64,000 nt of DNA, from the NCBI GenBank assembly GCA_041660405.1, contig JBAZWL010000002.1, positions 196,000 to 259,999 of the forward strand. The letters are read 5' to 3'. A program made the position numbers and the translations under genes. This document shows positions 51,184-59,870 of this stretch, in pieces. This stretch comes from Taibaiella sp041660405 (lineage in GTDB: Bacteria > Bacteroidota > Bacteroidia > Chitinophagales > Chitinophagaceae). The first letter of the stretch is position 1; each line of letters starts with the position of its first letter. The notes under the pieces are model-generated. The model saw only the letters and a list, made by a program, of their open reading frames with translations, did not search any database and was not told where the DNA came from.

Positions 51184-51242
51184 AAGACGCGCAATTGCGC
51201 GTCTTGGCAACCGTAGGAAAATGTGCAATTGCGCGTCTCTAC
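51184..51242. repeat. Two palindromic repeat copies (AAGACGCGCAATTGCGCGTCTT type)
   Basis: Bases 51184-51205 form a perfect 22-bp palindrome; a second, imperfect copy runs 51221-51242 and ends in the TCTCTAC tail. Both share the GCAATTGC core with the element at 14451-14468. They sit between convergent genes and may act as hairpin terminators. Confidence 0.7.
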
Positions 51243-51267
51243 AAAAGATGAAGGCATCATCACATTT

Positions 51268-53295
51268 TTAGAACAATCCTAGTTTGGCCTGCAATAAAAA
51301 ATTGCGACCTGGCATTGGCCTTCCGTTTACCACTTCATAATCTGTATTAAACACATTTTGCAACTGCGCTGAAATAGTGAGGCTTTTCTTGTTGCCATAA
51401 AAGCTATAACTGGCTTGTATATTAGCTGTATTATAAGGATCCAGATATTGCGATTCATCAACGGTTACAAAACGATACCCGGTGTAAGTCTGATTATAAT
51501 TAATAAATAAACGGTCAAGCCATTGCAAGCCAATATTTCCCTGAATATTATATCGTGGTGTATATGGAATTTGCTTTCTAATGCTACCATCACCAGGTAA
51601 ATAAGACTCCTCTGTAGTGGATAAAACATAGGTGTAGTTCACCCCGGCGTGTAATTTTATTTCACCTATGGTCAACTCCACTTTATTGTTCAGGTCCATT
51701 CCACGGCTATGTACTTTTGCAATATTGTGTGGTGTCCAGATAGCGCCGCCGAGCCAGTATATCCAATCCTGTATGTTACGGTTAAAGAAATTCAGTTCTT
51801 GTGTAAATACAAACCGGTAAGCTTTTAAGGCTTTTGATCGTTCTTGCGCCGGCAATAAATGATAAGCATAAGTAAAAGCATAACCACCGTCCTGCGACCA
51901 GCCTTGTTCCGGTTTCAGATCGGGATTACCTCCAGGGAAATAATATAATTCATTCAATGTAGGAATACGATAAGTACGTTGCAGGTTGGCCATAAGCTGC
52001 AATCCTATCTTTGATTTCCTTTGAGCCGTTTCTTTATCCAGCAATTGAAAAGAGCCACCAATGCCCGGGAGCAATGGTGCTGTATTTCCATTAACCCATT
52101 CCTGCCTTACTGCTGCATTTACAAGTAACTTATCCTGACACCCCGAATAACGATAAGCCGCTACCACAGCAGGCCTGAACTGACTTTCACGGGTAGATAT
52201 ATTTTCTCCTGACGCAACTGAATATTGAACCGGGGTATACACCATGAGCAAATGTTGCCCGACGTTTTTCAGTTCTGGCTTATCAGGATTTTGCAACTGA
52301 TATTTCCATCCTACTTCTTGATAATACTGTTGCACTGTATTTTTATTATTCAGTAGTACCGTACTATCGGTATAGTGCAGGCACTCCCTGCTGTAGGACC
52401 CTTTGGCATACCAAGTGCTTCTGCGTGTATTCTTTTCCCAGCCCAGCAAAGTACGTAGCGAATTATCTGTTTGTTTTTTCACAGAATACTGTTCAAATAA
52501 AGCAGGTGGAATCTCTCTGCTATATTGTTGCAACCATATCCGCAGGTAAAGTTTTTCTTTATTGCCTGTACCTTTTTTACTTAGGTTATAATCGGCGGAC
52601 AGTAAGCCACCGCCACCTTTCAGCCTTGCATTAGTTAAATGCCGTGTGTTGCCTTGTGCATCATTATAACCAAAATCATTTGTAGCGCTTTGGTAAAAAC
52701 CATTTAAACCAATCCTGAATTTACTATTCTGAAAAAGTGTTTTTATACCGCCATCCATGCGACCATAACTACCATATCCAAGATGTAGCGTTGCATCTTT
52801 CCGGCTATAAAAATTCACAGGTTCATCGTCCAGCATCAGGGCTCCGCCTACGTTTCCGCTACCGAATAGAGCTGCAGAGCTACCGTATTGAAGTTTCACT
52901 TCATTAAATAATCCTGTTCGCAACAAAGAAATATCTGCTACACCCAAAGCAGGATTTAATATCGGCACACCATTCCACAACACGGAAGATTGTGCTGCAG
53001 AAGCACCTCTAAGTGTTAATGTGGCCATACTATTGACCCCATATGATTTTATAAATACAGAAGATTGCTGCGCAAGAAGATTGGCCAGCGATTGAGATTC
53101 GTACAGGTCTTTGTACACCTTTTCGATCCGGAATGTTTTCTGGCCGGCAGTAAAATTATTTCGCTGATCTGTTACGGTATCTTTTACTACTGCTCCTTTG
53201 ATCTGCACTTCTTTTATTGTATCCTGCCATTGCTGGGCAAACACATTTCCGGGAAAGAATAATAGTATAAAGAAAAGGGAGTATTGGTGTTTCAC
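51268..53295 (-). CDS. TonB-dependent receptor (BtuB-like)
   Basis: A 675-residue outer-membrane transporter. A signal peptide (ending near NVFA) and a short N-terminal part lead into the plug domain (about 40-150; FIKSYGVNSMATLTLRGASA, VLWNGVPILNP, VKLQYGSSAALFGSGNVGG), followed by a 22-strand barrel ending in a typical aromatic residue (LLQAKLGLF). It imports a substrate with energy from TonB. The length and plug fit vitamin B12 or siderophore receptors, but I see no cobalamin riboswitch upstream, and no SusD partner. The start codon is GTG at 53295, which directly follows the -7 box. Confidence 0.92.
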   Translation of the reverse strand: MKHQYSLFFILLFFPGNVFAQQWQDTIKEVQIKGAVVKDTVTDQRNNFTAGQKTFRIEKVYKDLYESQSLANLLAQQSSVFIKSYGVNSMATLTLRGASAAQSSVLWNGVPILNPALGVADISLLRTGLFNEVKLQYGSSAALFGSGNVGGALMLDDEPVNFYSRKDATLHLGYGSYGRMDGGIKTLFQNSKFRIGLNGFYQSATNDFGYNDAQGNTRHLTNARLKGGGGLLSADYNLSKKGTGNKEKLYLRIWLQQYSREIPPALFEQYSVKKQTDNSLRTLLGWEKNTRRSTWYAKGSYSRECLHYTDSTVLLNNKNTVQQYYQEVGWKYQLQNPDKPELKNVGQHLLMVYTPVQYSVASGENISTRESQFRPAVVAAYRYSGCQDKLLVNAAVRQEWVNGNTAPLLPGIGGSFQLLDKETAQRKSKIGLQLMANLQRTYRIPTLNELYYFPGGNPDLKPEQGWSQDGGYAFTYAYHLLPAQERSKALKAYRFVFTQELNFFNRNIQDWIYWLGGAIWTPHNIAKVHSRGMDLNNKVELTIGEIKLHAGVNYTYVLSTTEESYLPGDGSIRKQIPYTPRYNIQGNIGLQWLDRLFINYNQTYTGYRFVTVDESQYLDPYNTANIQASYSFYGNKKSLTISAQLQNVFNTDYEVVNGRPMPGRNFLLQAKLGLF

Positions 53296-53300
53296 GGCGG

Positions 53301-53308
53301 CAAAAATA
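53301..53308 (-). promoter_or_regulatory. -7 box TATTTTTG inside an inverted repeat, TonB receptor
   Basis: TATTTTTG on the minus strand, 5 bases before the GTG start. It overlaps one arm of an imperfect inverted repeat (GCGGCAA...TTGCCGC, 53298-53322), which could be an operator controlling the receptor. Confidence 0.58.
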
Positions 53309-53340
53309 TTGAATATTGCCGCAATAAAGGGGCATTATCA

Positions 53341-53955
53341 TTACTTATATTTCCAATGGCGCGATTTGCCTTCTGCCATCCATTCAATGGCTTCAGCTAT
53401 ACGCTTATTCCGCGTTTCCTCTCTCTTGGCATCAGTTATCCATTCCAGGTATTCTTTACGATGAGAAGGTGCAAATTTTTCAAACACAACAAGAGCCTTT
53501 TTATTCTTCTTTAGCGCAGCCATAAAATAATCCGGAACTTCTATTTCAACAGTCTTTTCCTTATTGGCCGGCTTCGCTATTTTTTTAACACCTTCATCGG
53601 TAAGCTTCATGGATTGCTTGATATAGTCCTTCATAATCTTATCAGAAGGCAGATCTTTTAAAGATTCTATCCTGCCCAACGAACCCATTGAAGCCCTTTC
53701 TTCAACCTGCAGTAGCCCGTGCATATCCGTCATAATGGAAGACAACCAAAAACCGAAAGCACAATGTTGCTTAAAGGCCGCCATACTGAATTGCATGCGG
53801 TTGTTATAATCGAAATGAGGGAAACCCCACTTTATGGTTTCTACTACATCAGGACAATGCGCATGAATCAGTTCTCTTAAATGATTGAGTATGGGCTTTG
53901 CAAAAGCCGCTGACTTTTCTATATAAGCATCTATTCGTGGATCGTAAACGGACAT
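53341..53955 (-). CDS. YdeI/OmpD-associated family protein with DUF1801 domain
   Basis: A 204-residue soluble protein. Residues about 15-110 form a DUF1801-like domain (LRELIHAHCPDVVETIKWGFP, FSMAAFKQHCAFGFWL). The C-terminal half has PDYFMAALKKNKKALVVFEKF and YLEWITDAKREETRNKRIAEA, the bacteriocin-protection YdeI/OmpD-associated helical repeat. No catalytic activity is known. The TonB receptor gene follows, but with its own promoter. Confidence 0.86.
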   Translation of the reverse strand: MSVYDPRIDAYIEKSAAFAKPILNHLRELIHAHCPDVVETIKWGFPHFDYNNRMQFSMAAFKQHCAFGFWLSSIMTDMHGLLQVEERASMGSLGRIESLKDLPSDKIMKDYIKQSMKLTDEGVKKIAKPANKEKTVEIEVPDYFMAALKKNKKALVVFEKFAPSHRKEYLEWITDAKREETRNKRIAEAIEWMAEGKSRHWKYK

Positions 53956-54001
53956 AGCATAAAATTTGTAACGAACTTACAATTTCTCTCAAAAATAAAA
54001 A

Positions 54002-54025
54002 AGCCCCGGAATAGATTCCGGGGCT
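54002..54025 (-). terminator. Terminator of the dedA gene
   Basis: A perfect 11-bp stem (AGCCCCGGAAT and complement) with a tight loop, followed on the minus strand by six T residues. It lies 16 bases beyond the dedA stop. Confidence 0.85.
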
Positions 54026-54040
54026 CAACAATTTAGTTCA

Positions 54041-54742
54041 TTACTTTAAAGTCGAAACGTCTTCCGGTTCCTCTTCTACTATAGTGCCGGGTATTACTTT
54101 CTTTTTACCGAAGAACATTTTGAATAATACTGGTGCAGTGGTGATCACAACCAAACCAATAATGATGTATTCCAGATGTTCTCTAACCCAGACATTTTCG
54201 CCCAGAACGAAACCTAAAGTAGTAATGCTTACAATCCAGGCTACAGCGCCAATAATGTTATAGAAAAAGAATTTCTTAAAATCCATACCGACTATACCGG
54301 CAACTATTGGCGCAAAGGTGCGGATAATAGGCAGGAAACGAGCGATAATGATAGCGCCGCCTCCGCGTTTTTCATAAAACTCTTTGGCATTGTGCAAATG
54401 TTTCTTTTTGAATAACCAGGTCTCTTTGCGCTCAAATAATAAAGGCCCCGACTTTTTACCAAACCAATAACCTACTACGTTGCCAATTACAGCGCATATA
54501 GTAAATGCCACTATCCAGAACAATAAATTGACCGGATGGCTGGCAAAGGGTACAGCATTAGTAGCATCGGCAGAGGAAATGATCATACCCGTGATAAATA
54601 ACAGGGAATCTCCGGGAAGAAAAAAACCTACGAACAAACCTGTTTCTGCAAAAATGATAAAGGCAACCAGGAACAATCCTCCGTGATCCATGATCCAGTT
54701 AGGATCTATCAAATGCTTAAAGAATTCTATTAACGTATCCAT
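54041..54742 (-). CDS. DedA-family membrane protein
   Basis: A 233-residue membrane protein of the DedA/SNARE-associated family, candidates for lipid flippases of the undecaprenyl-phosphate or phospholipid type. Signature blocks are IFAETGLFVGFFLPGDSLLF, GNVVGYWFGKKSGPLLF, KKHLHNAKEFYEKRGGGAII, ARFLPIIRTFAPIVAGIVGM and the C-terminal helices. I chose ATG 54742; the frame extends upstream to 54856, but that region contains no family sequence. The C-terminal tail is acidic. It is divergent from the ClC gene. Confidence 0.92.
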   Translation of the reverse strand: MDTLIEFFKHLIDPNWIMDHGGLFLVAFIIFAETGLFVGFFLPGDSLLFITGMIISSADATNAVPFASHPVNLLFWIVAFTICAVIGNVVGYWFGKKSGPLLFERKETWLFKKKHLHNAKEFYEKRGGGAIIIARFLPIIRTFAPIVAGIVGMDFKKFFFYNIIGAVAWIVSITTLGFVLGENVWVREHLEYIIIGLVVITTAPVLFKMFFGKKKVIPGTIVEEEPEDVSTLK

Positions 54743-54834
54743 AAAAAATAATCCAGTATTTATTTCCGGGCTGCAAGATACTTTAAATATTCCTAAGCGC
54801 CTTAATTCAAGGCTTCTAAAGTTCTTTTTGTGTT

Positions 54835-54842
54835 TACCTTTG
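54835..54842 (+). promoter_or_regulatory. -7 box TACCTTTG for the ClC channel
   Basis: A full match to TAnnTTTG, 55 bases before the ATG at 54898. Confidence 0.5.
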
Positions 54843-54897
54843 CAACCCACACTCATCTAGTTTTTCCCGTGCGAAAACAGTAAAAAACAACGGTAAT

Positions 54898-56691
54898 ATG
54901 AATTCAAAATTGCTGACTGCAATTACCCGGCTGAACCAGTGGCGTAAACAAAAAGTATCGAAAGCTAATTTTCTGATCCTGCTGGCGGCTGTGGTGGGTA
55001 TACTTGGCGGGCTCGCAGCATCTTCATTAAAATTACTGACGCACTTCATCGAAGACTCTCTGCAGAATGATTTTCAATGGAAATACAAATATTATCTCTA
55101 TTTATTTTTCCCGTTACTCGGTATTTGTCTTACTGTATTATACATCCGCACTTTTATTAGGAAAGATAAATTTAAGCACGGATTAACACCTATCCTGCAC
55201 AGTATATCCAGAAATTCAAGTAAGATCAGCTTTCACAACATTTACTCCCAGATATTTACAAGTGCCTTAACTACAGGCTTTGGTGGTTCTGTTGGCCTTG
55301 AGGCACCTATAGTATATAGTGGCTCGGCAATAGGTTCCAATATAGGCCGCTTCTTTGGATTAAATTACAGAGAGGTTACTTTGCTACTCGCTTGCGGAGC
55401 GGGAGCGGGCATAGCCGGAGCATTTAACAGTCCGATTGCAGGTATGGTCTTTGCCATAGAAATTTTATTACCTACATTCTCTATTCCGGTCTTTATCCCT
55501 TTACTTATTTCAGTAGCAACTGCATCTGTTATTTCCAGGCTTTTATATACCCGGCCTTTGTTTGTATTGGTTACAGAAGGTTGGGTAATGAATGCGTTGT
55601 TCTTCTATGTAATTATGGCACTTGCTATCGGCTATTTTTCAGTATATTTTTTCAAACTTAATTTCAATATCAAAAATAAATTTGAGAAAATCAAAAAGCC
55701 TTTTAACAAAATATGGATAGGTGGCATTGTGATAGGCTTGCTGATAGCCATTTTCCCGGCATTATATGGTGAAGGCTATGTGACCATACAAGCTTTGATG
55801 AATGGAAAATACTCCTCATTGCTGGCTAATTCTTTTTTCTCTGATTACCAGGCCAATCCCTGGTTGCTGATCCTTTTTGCTGCTTTAACTTTATTTGGCA
55901 AATCATTTGCTTCACTTTTTACCATTTACAGTGGCGGAAACGGTGGAACATTTGGGCCAAGCCTGGTTATGGGCGGCCTCATTGGTTTCATTTTTGCTTA
56001 TACGGTTAACCAGACCGGCTGGGTCCATCTTAATACAACCAATTTCATAGTTGTAGGTATGGCTGCAGCACTTAGTGGCATTATGCATGCACCGCTTACT
56101 GGCATCTTCCTGATTGCAGAAATAACCGGTGGCTATGAATTGATGGTTCCTTTGATGATCGTTTCAGCCATTGCCTATTTCATTAATAAAGCCAATGTTA
56201 AACATTCGATATACACTAAATCGCTTGCAGATAATGAAGAGTTTGTTTCTAAAGAATTTGAAGATGGCAATATTCTGCGTAGAATGAAACTGAAATATTT
56301 ACTGGAAAATGATTTTGTGACTTTAAGCCCCAATGACACACCTAAGGAACGAAGCCATGATATTATTCATACCGATAAAAACATCTTCCCCATTGTGGAT
56401 AAAAAGGGTATATTAATGGGTATTATCTACAGCGAGGAATTGCTTGAAATACTGATCAGCAAAGACGAAGGAAATAAAAATACACCTTTAAAAGATTTGC
56501 ATCACCCTCTATCCGAAAGCATCAATCATAACGCCAATATTTTTGAAGTGATGCAAAAAATGGATACGCAGAACACCTTTATTTTTCCGGTTATTTCGGA
56601 TGAATATGAATATAAAGGTTTCGTATCCAAATCGGGCATTCTTAATAAATATAGGGCTCTAATGAAGCGTAATAACGATTTCATGCAGTGA
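54898..56691 (+). CDS. ClC-family chloride channel/transporter with CBS domains
   Basis: A 597-residue membrane protein of the ClC family with about ten helices and a C-terminal pair of CBS domains (about 465-585; LLENDFVTLSPNDTPKERSH, FPIVDKKGILMGIIYSEELL). The selectivity region GGSVGLEAPIVYSG keeps the gating Glu (GxEGP place reads GLEAP). The NSPIAGMVFAIEILLP helix has one Glu where ClC-ec1 has two; the internal proton Glu203 place appears to be Ile, and the N-terminal GSGIP site is not conserved (HGLTPIL). It therefore may be a channel instead of a proton antiporter. CBS domains usually sense adenine nucleotides. Confidence 0.92.
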   Translation: MNSKLLTAITRLNQWRKQKVSKANFLILLAAVVGILGGLAASSLKLLTHFIEDSLQNDFQWKYKYYLYLFFPLLGICLTVLYIRTFIRKDKFKHGLTPILHSISRNSSKISFHNIYSQIFTSALTTGFGGSVGLEAPIVYSGSAIGSNIGRFFGLNYREVTLLLACGAGAGIAGAFNSPIAGMVFAIEILLPTFSIPVFIPLLISVATASVISRLLYTRPLFVLVTEGWVMNALFFYVIMALAIGYFSVYFFKLNFNIKNKFEKIKKPFNKIWIGGIVIGLLIAIFPALYGEGYVTIQALMNGKYSSLLANSFFSDYQANPWLLILFAALTLFGKSFASLFTIYSGGNGGTFGPSLVMGGLIGFIFAYTVNQTGWVHLNTTNFIVVGMAAALSGIMHAPLTGIFLIAEITGGYELMVPLMIVSAIAYFINKANVKHSIYTKSLADNEEFVSKEFEDGNILRRMKLKYLLENDFVTLSPNDTPKERSHDIIHTDKNIFPIVDKKGILMGIIYSEELLEILISKDEGNKNTPLKDLHHPLSESINHNANIFEVMQKMDTQNTFIFPVISDEYEYKGFVSKSGILNKYRALMKRNNDFMQ

Positions 56692-56693
56692 TG

Positions 56694-57614
56694 TCATAAT
56701 GCCTGCACCATCGCTTTAATTCCTTCACTGTACGAAACAGGCTTGAAAGAAAAACGTTTTTCAAACTTGCTGCTGTCGAAGAAATATTCCTGGTCATACT
56801 GGTACGACATTTCCTTTAGTTCTTTTACCAAAGGAACAAATAGCCCGATAAGACCGATCATAAATTTAGATAGAATATAATAACGAGGCTCCGTATTCAT
56901 TTCCTTGGCTGTCCTTTCTATAAAGTCTTTACCAGTAAGCCTTTCAGAAGATGTAGGTAAATGCCAGACCTCACCATAAGCATCAGACGTATTGCCTAAT
57001 ATTGCCGTTGCTTTGGCAGCGTCAGGGGTATAGGTAAATGAGTGTATTTTATTGGCATCTACCTGCCAGAAAGCTTTTTGTTTTTTCTGAAATTTCTCCA
57101 ATACGGTAACGGATAGTGGACTATTTTTTACACTAGGACCATAAAAGTCCGCGCTTCTTGCAATCAATGCTTTCAGGCCCCGGTCTTGTATAGCATGGAA
57201 AATCATTTCGTATAATGTGGTTCTAACCTGTCCTTTTCTGCTTGGTGGTGCTATGCGTGATTGCTCGGTCATGTGTGGTATCTCCGTTGCAGCATACATA
57301 TATACATTATCCAGGAAAACCAGTGAAGCATTATGTTTCAGACAAGCATTAATTACATTGCTCATCACTACAGGCCAATCCTTTTTCCACACTTTAATGT
57401 CGTATTTAAGGCCAGCAGTCAGATACACAACATCAGAGCCAGCTACTGCTTTGTCTACATCATCTGCCAGGGTAAGGTCGGCTTTAAATAGTTCGTCATC
57501 ACCATTAACCTGTTGAGGATTACGGGCCACAAGTCTTATGTGGTTTGTATGAGCTTTAAGTTCTTTTGCGAGGGGAACACCAATGGCACCGCCAGCTCCT
57601 AATATCGTTTGCAT
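56694..57614 (-). CDS. NAD(P)-dependent epimerase/dehydratase-type SDR
   Basis: A 306-residue extended SDR with the cofactor loop ILGAGGAIGVPLAKEL at the N-terminus, the SDVVYLTAGLKYDIKVWKKD and VFLDNVYMYA segments (YxxxK is not clear) and a variable C-terminus (FSYTPDAAKATAILG, FSFKPVSYSEGIKAM). It is close to NAD-dependent epimerases and NmrA-like proteins; the substrate is unknown. ATG 57614 is preferred since an upstream extension to 57662 overlaps the -7 box. The Crp/Fnr gene next door may regulate it. Confidence 0.82.
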   Translation of the reverse strand: MQTILGAGGAIGVPLAKELKAHTNHIRLVARNPQQVNGDDELFKADLTLADDVDKAVAGSDVVYLTAGLKYDIKVWKKDWPVVMSNVINACLKHNASLVFLDNVYMYAATEIPHMTEQSRIAPPSRKGQVRTTLYEMIFHAIQDRGLKALIARSADFYGPSVKNSPLSVTVLEKFQKKQKAFWQVDANKIHSFTYTPDAAKATAILGNTSDAYGEVWHLPTSSERLTGKDFIERTAKEMNTEPRYYILSKFMIGLIGLFVPLVKELKEMSYQYDQEYFFDSSKFEKRFSFKPVSYSEGIKAMVQAL

Positions 57615-57630
57615 ATTTTTTAATTTATAG

Positions 57631-57638
57631 CAAAGATA
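57631..57638 (-). promoter_or_regulatory. -7 box TATCTTTG for the epimerase-like gene
   Basis: TATCTTTG on the minus strand, 16 bases before the ATG at 57614. Confidence 0.55.
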
Positions 57639-57671
57639 CCAGCGTAGTGAGCCGGGAAACAATGATCTCGG

Positions 57672-58259
57672 TTAAGATTTTGCACTTACCATTAAACGCT
57701 TCTTGATACGGCTTAAGCTTTCCGGTGCAATGCCGAGATACTGGGCTATGTAGCGTTGCGGCACCCTTTGAAATATTTCAGGTTGTTCTTCAATAAGCTC
57801 CAGGAACTGCTTTTCAGGAGAAAAAGAAAGTAAAGATTTGGTACGCTTAATACTCTTGGCAGCAATACGTTCTATCAACATTCTGAAAAATTCAGCTGTT
57901 GCAGGCGATTGTTTCATTAAAGCAACAAGGTCCGTACATTTTATAGAAAGGCAGGTGGTCTCAGTAAGTGTTTTAATAGAAGAAGGCGAGAGGGTCTGTT
58001 GTGAGAAACTTTCAAGGTCGGTTACAAAATCTTGTTCAAAAGTAAAGTTACAAGTACGTTCATTCCCTTCCTCATCAATATAGAATTGATGCAAAGCACC
58101 CTTCAGCACAAAAAACACTTCATGGGCCACTTCACCCGAGCGCAATAAAAGGATATTGCGCTTGTGCTTATGCTCTTTGAAAAAGGAAAGGATCAGTGCG
58201 GCTTCCTCATCCGGTACTTGCACATACTTTTTCAAAGCTTGAATCAGGTCAGAGGTCAT
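57672..58259 (-). CDS. Crp/Fnr-family transcriptional regulator
   Basis: A 195-residue regulator with an N-terminal cyclic-nucleotide-binding-like barrel (NILLLRSGEVAHEVFFVLKG, FYIDEEGNERTCNFTFEQ) and a C-terminal helix-turn-helix (VPQRYIAQYLGIAPESLSRI). The ligand-binding signature for cAMP is not obvious. It overlaps the upstream DinB gene by 11 bases and precedes the epimerase-like gene, so it could control that neighbourhood. Confidence 0.9.
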   Translation of the reverse strand: MTSDLIQALKKYVQVPDEEAALILSFFKEHKHKRNILLLRSGEVAHEVFFVLKGALHQFYIDEEGNERTCNFTFEQDFVTDLESFSQQTLSPSSIKTLTETTCLSIKCTDLVALMKQSPATAEFFRMLIERIAAKSIKRTKSLLSFSPEKQFLELIEEQPEIFQRVPQRYIAQYLGIAPESLSRIKKRLMVSAKS

Positions 58260-58821
58260 ACTTGTATTGGTTTTTATAAATAACCTCGAATGCTTCTATA
58301 GAATGATTCAGGTGCCTTTCTTCATGGGTTATCATAATCTCAAATGCTTTCCCCAATGTATAAACAATGTTATGATTGGCCGGAGAAGAGATCACCGTTC
58401 CCTTACTGATAAATTCTTCAGTAGAAGCGATCATATCTTTTAAAACGGTCTGGTGTTTACCAAAACGGGAAACAATATCTCCATTAATATTTGCTGCAGC
58501 TGGCTCCCACATTGAGAATGTCCTTATTTTTTTCCTGTTATCCGGTGAAACACTTTTTAATATTGTTTTACCCATAAAGTTCACGAAGAAGGATATTTTT
58601 CCCAGAAAAGGTGGTTTATATTTCCCTTGCTTCATCTGTTCAATTATAGGGAAATAACTTTCATTTACTGTAATAAGATGTTGCAAGTTTTCTGCAATAG
58701 ACCATGTATCTGCATTGGGCTTGCGGTTCAGTTCGTCAGCCGGTATATCGCAAAATCTTTCTTTGAATTCGCCGGTAAGCCAATCAATCTTCTGATGCCA
58801 TTGTTGTATTTGTTCTGACAT
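58249..58821 (-). CDS. DinB-family protein
   Basis: A 190-residue four-helix protein of the DinB/YfiT superfamily. The metal-binding His residues are at ENLQHLITVNES, NHNIVYTLGKAFE and ITHEERHLNHSI. Members are thiol- and metal-dependent hydrolases or transferases; the substrate is unknown. I chose ATG 58821. It is the middle gene of HAD-DinB-Crp, with an 11-base overlap to the regulator. Confidence 0.86.
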   Translation of the reverse strand: MSEQIQQWHQKIDWLTGEFKERFCDIPADELNRKPNADTWSIAENLQHLITVNESYFPIIEQMKQGKYKPPFLGKISFFVNFMGKTILKSVSPDNRKKIRTFSMWEPAAANINGDIVSRFGKHQTVLKDMIASTEEFISKGTVISSPANHNIVYTLGKAFEIMITHEERHLNHSIEAFEVIYKNQYKYDL

Positions 58822-58842
58822 GATAAGTTTGCTTTGCAAAAA

Positions 58843-59481
58843 TTAATGTTTGGGTTTAAAAATATGGTCTTCAATAGTCATTCCCGGCTCAAGAAAAATA
58901 GTCTGTATACCTAATGTTTTTGCACCTTCAATATGCTGCGGACTATCATCTATAAACAAAGTTTTTTCCGGATTCAGGCTATTTTGATCCAGTATCAATT
59001 GAAATATTTCCTTATCAGGCTTTCGCATCCCCACCCTGTGTGAATAATAAACCTTATCAAAAAATACGCCCATTGATTTGAAACCACATTGACTTCTTAA
59101 TATTTCATTAAAGGCTTCTTCATGTATCTCATTCGTATTGCTCAACAAGAACGTATCAAAGTGCAATTGTAGCTGCTGCAATATTTGTAACCTTCTCAAT
59201 GGAATGTCCAATAGCATTGCATTCCAGGCCGTAATAATCTGTTGATCTGTTACTGTTTCGCCTGTAATTCTCTTTAATTCTTTTATAAATTCAGCCCTAT
59301 CCGCAATACCTGTTTCTAACCGGTCAAAAATTTCAGTTTGTTTCAGTTGAGAATAACGAGTGGCAAAATCTGCTATTCCAAGGTCAATAAAAGCCTGTTC
59401 TGTTTTTTTATAATCAAGATTTAGAATCACACCACCAAAGTCAAGAATGATGTGGCGGATATTTTTAAATGTAGGTTCCAT
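58843..59481 (-). CDS. HAD-family phosphatase
   Basis: A 212-residue HAD hydrolase with motif I as LDFGGVILNLDYK (the nucleophile Asp; the usual second Asp is Gly-Gly), motif II LLSNTNE, motif III KPDKEIF and motif IV LFIDDSPQHIEGA, of the HAD subfamily IA type. Cytoplasmic, substrate unknown. A -7 box just upstream drives it; DinB follows after 21 bases. Confidence 0.9.
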   Translation of the reverse strand: MEPTFKNIRHIILDFGGVILNLDYKKTEQAFIDLGIADFATRYSQLKQTEIFDRLETGIADRAEFIKELKRITGETVTDQQIITAWNAMLLDIPLRRLQILQQLQLHFDTFLLSNTNEIHEEAFNEILRSQCGFKSMGVFFDKVYYSHRVGMRKPDKEIFQLILDQNSLNPEKTLFIDDSPQHIEGAKTLGIQTIFLEPGMTIEDHIFKPKH

Positions 59482-59488
59482 GCAACAG

Positions 59489-59496
59489 CAAAGTTA
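59489..59496 (-). promoter_or_regulatory. -7 box TAACTTTG for the HAD-DinB-Crp operon
   Basis: TAACTTTG on the minus strand, ending 7 bases before the ATG at 59481, so the transcript is nearly leaderless. Confidence 0.6.
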
Positions 59497-59870
59497 GTAA
59501 AAGCACGGCTGGCACTTTGATAGGATAAAATAATATTTCTCTATGAACGGAATGCATAATGAAGTATTAAATTTCACTTTAAAATAATTTGATATCCGAA
59601 GAACGTTTTTTACCTTGTAGAAAATTAACAGAACCTAAATCCCATAGTTTGAATACCCGTTGCAATTCGTTACGACCTGCTCTGTATCTTCATTTGCCAT
59701 AAATCAGGTAACTCTTTAAGGCATTTGTTTTACACGAAAACCATAATCATCAACCATTGTAACCCTTCCAGTTTGGCATAGACATTAACTCGGGTACCTC
59801 ACCCTTACCCGCTAGCCACCAGTTACAATAAACCATTAAAACATTAACCCTGTTTTGAAAACTATAACCC
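59497..59870. other. Intergenic stretch before the CHAT-lipase gene
   Basis: About 375 bases of AT-rich DNA with no open frame of useful size, no hairpin and no repeat that I can see. Candidate -7-like words (TAATTTGA near 59588, TATCTTCA near 59687) are imperfect, so the promoter of the large gene cannot be fixed. Confidence 0.5.

Noticed and set aside
53296..53340. Cobalamin riboswitch upstream of the TonB-dependent receptor
   Set aside because: Only 45 bases separate the receptor from the next gene and hold a -7 box and an inverted repeat; there is no room for a riboswitch.
59543..59587. Short open frame (14 codons) before the CHAT-lipase gene
   Set aside because: Too short, no ribosome site or conservation clue.
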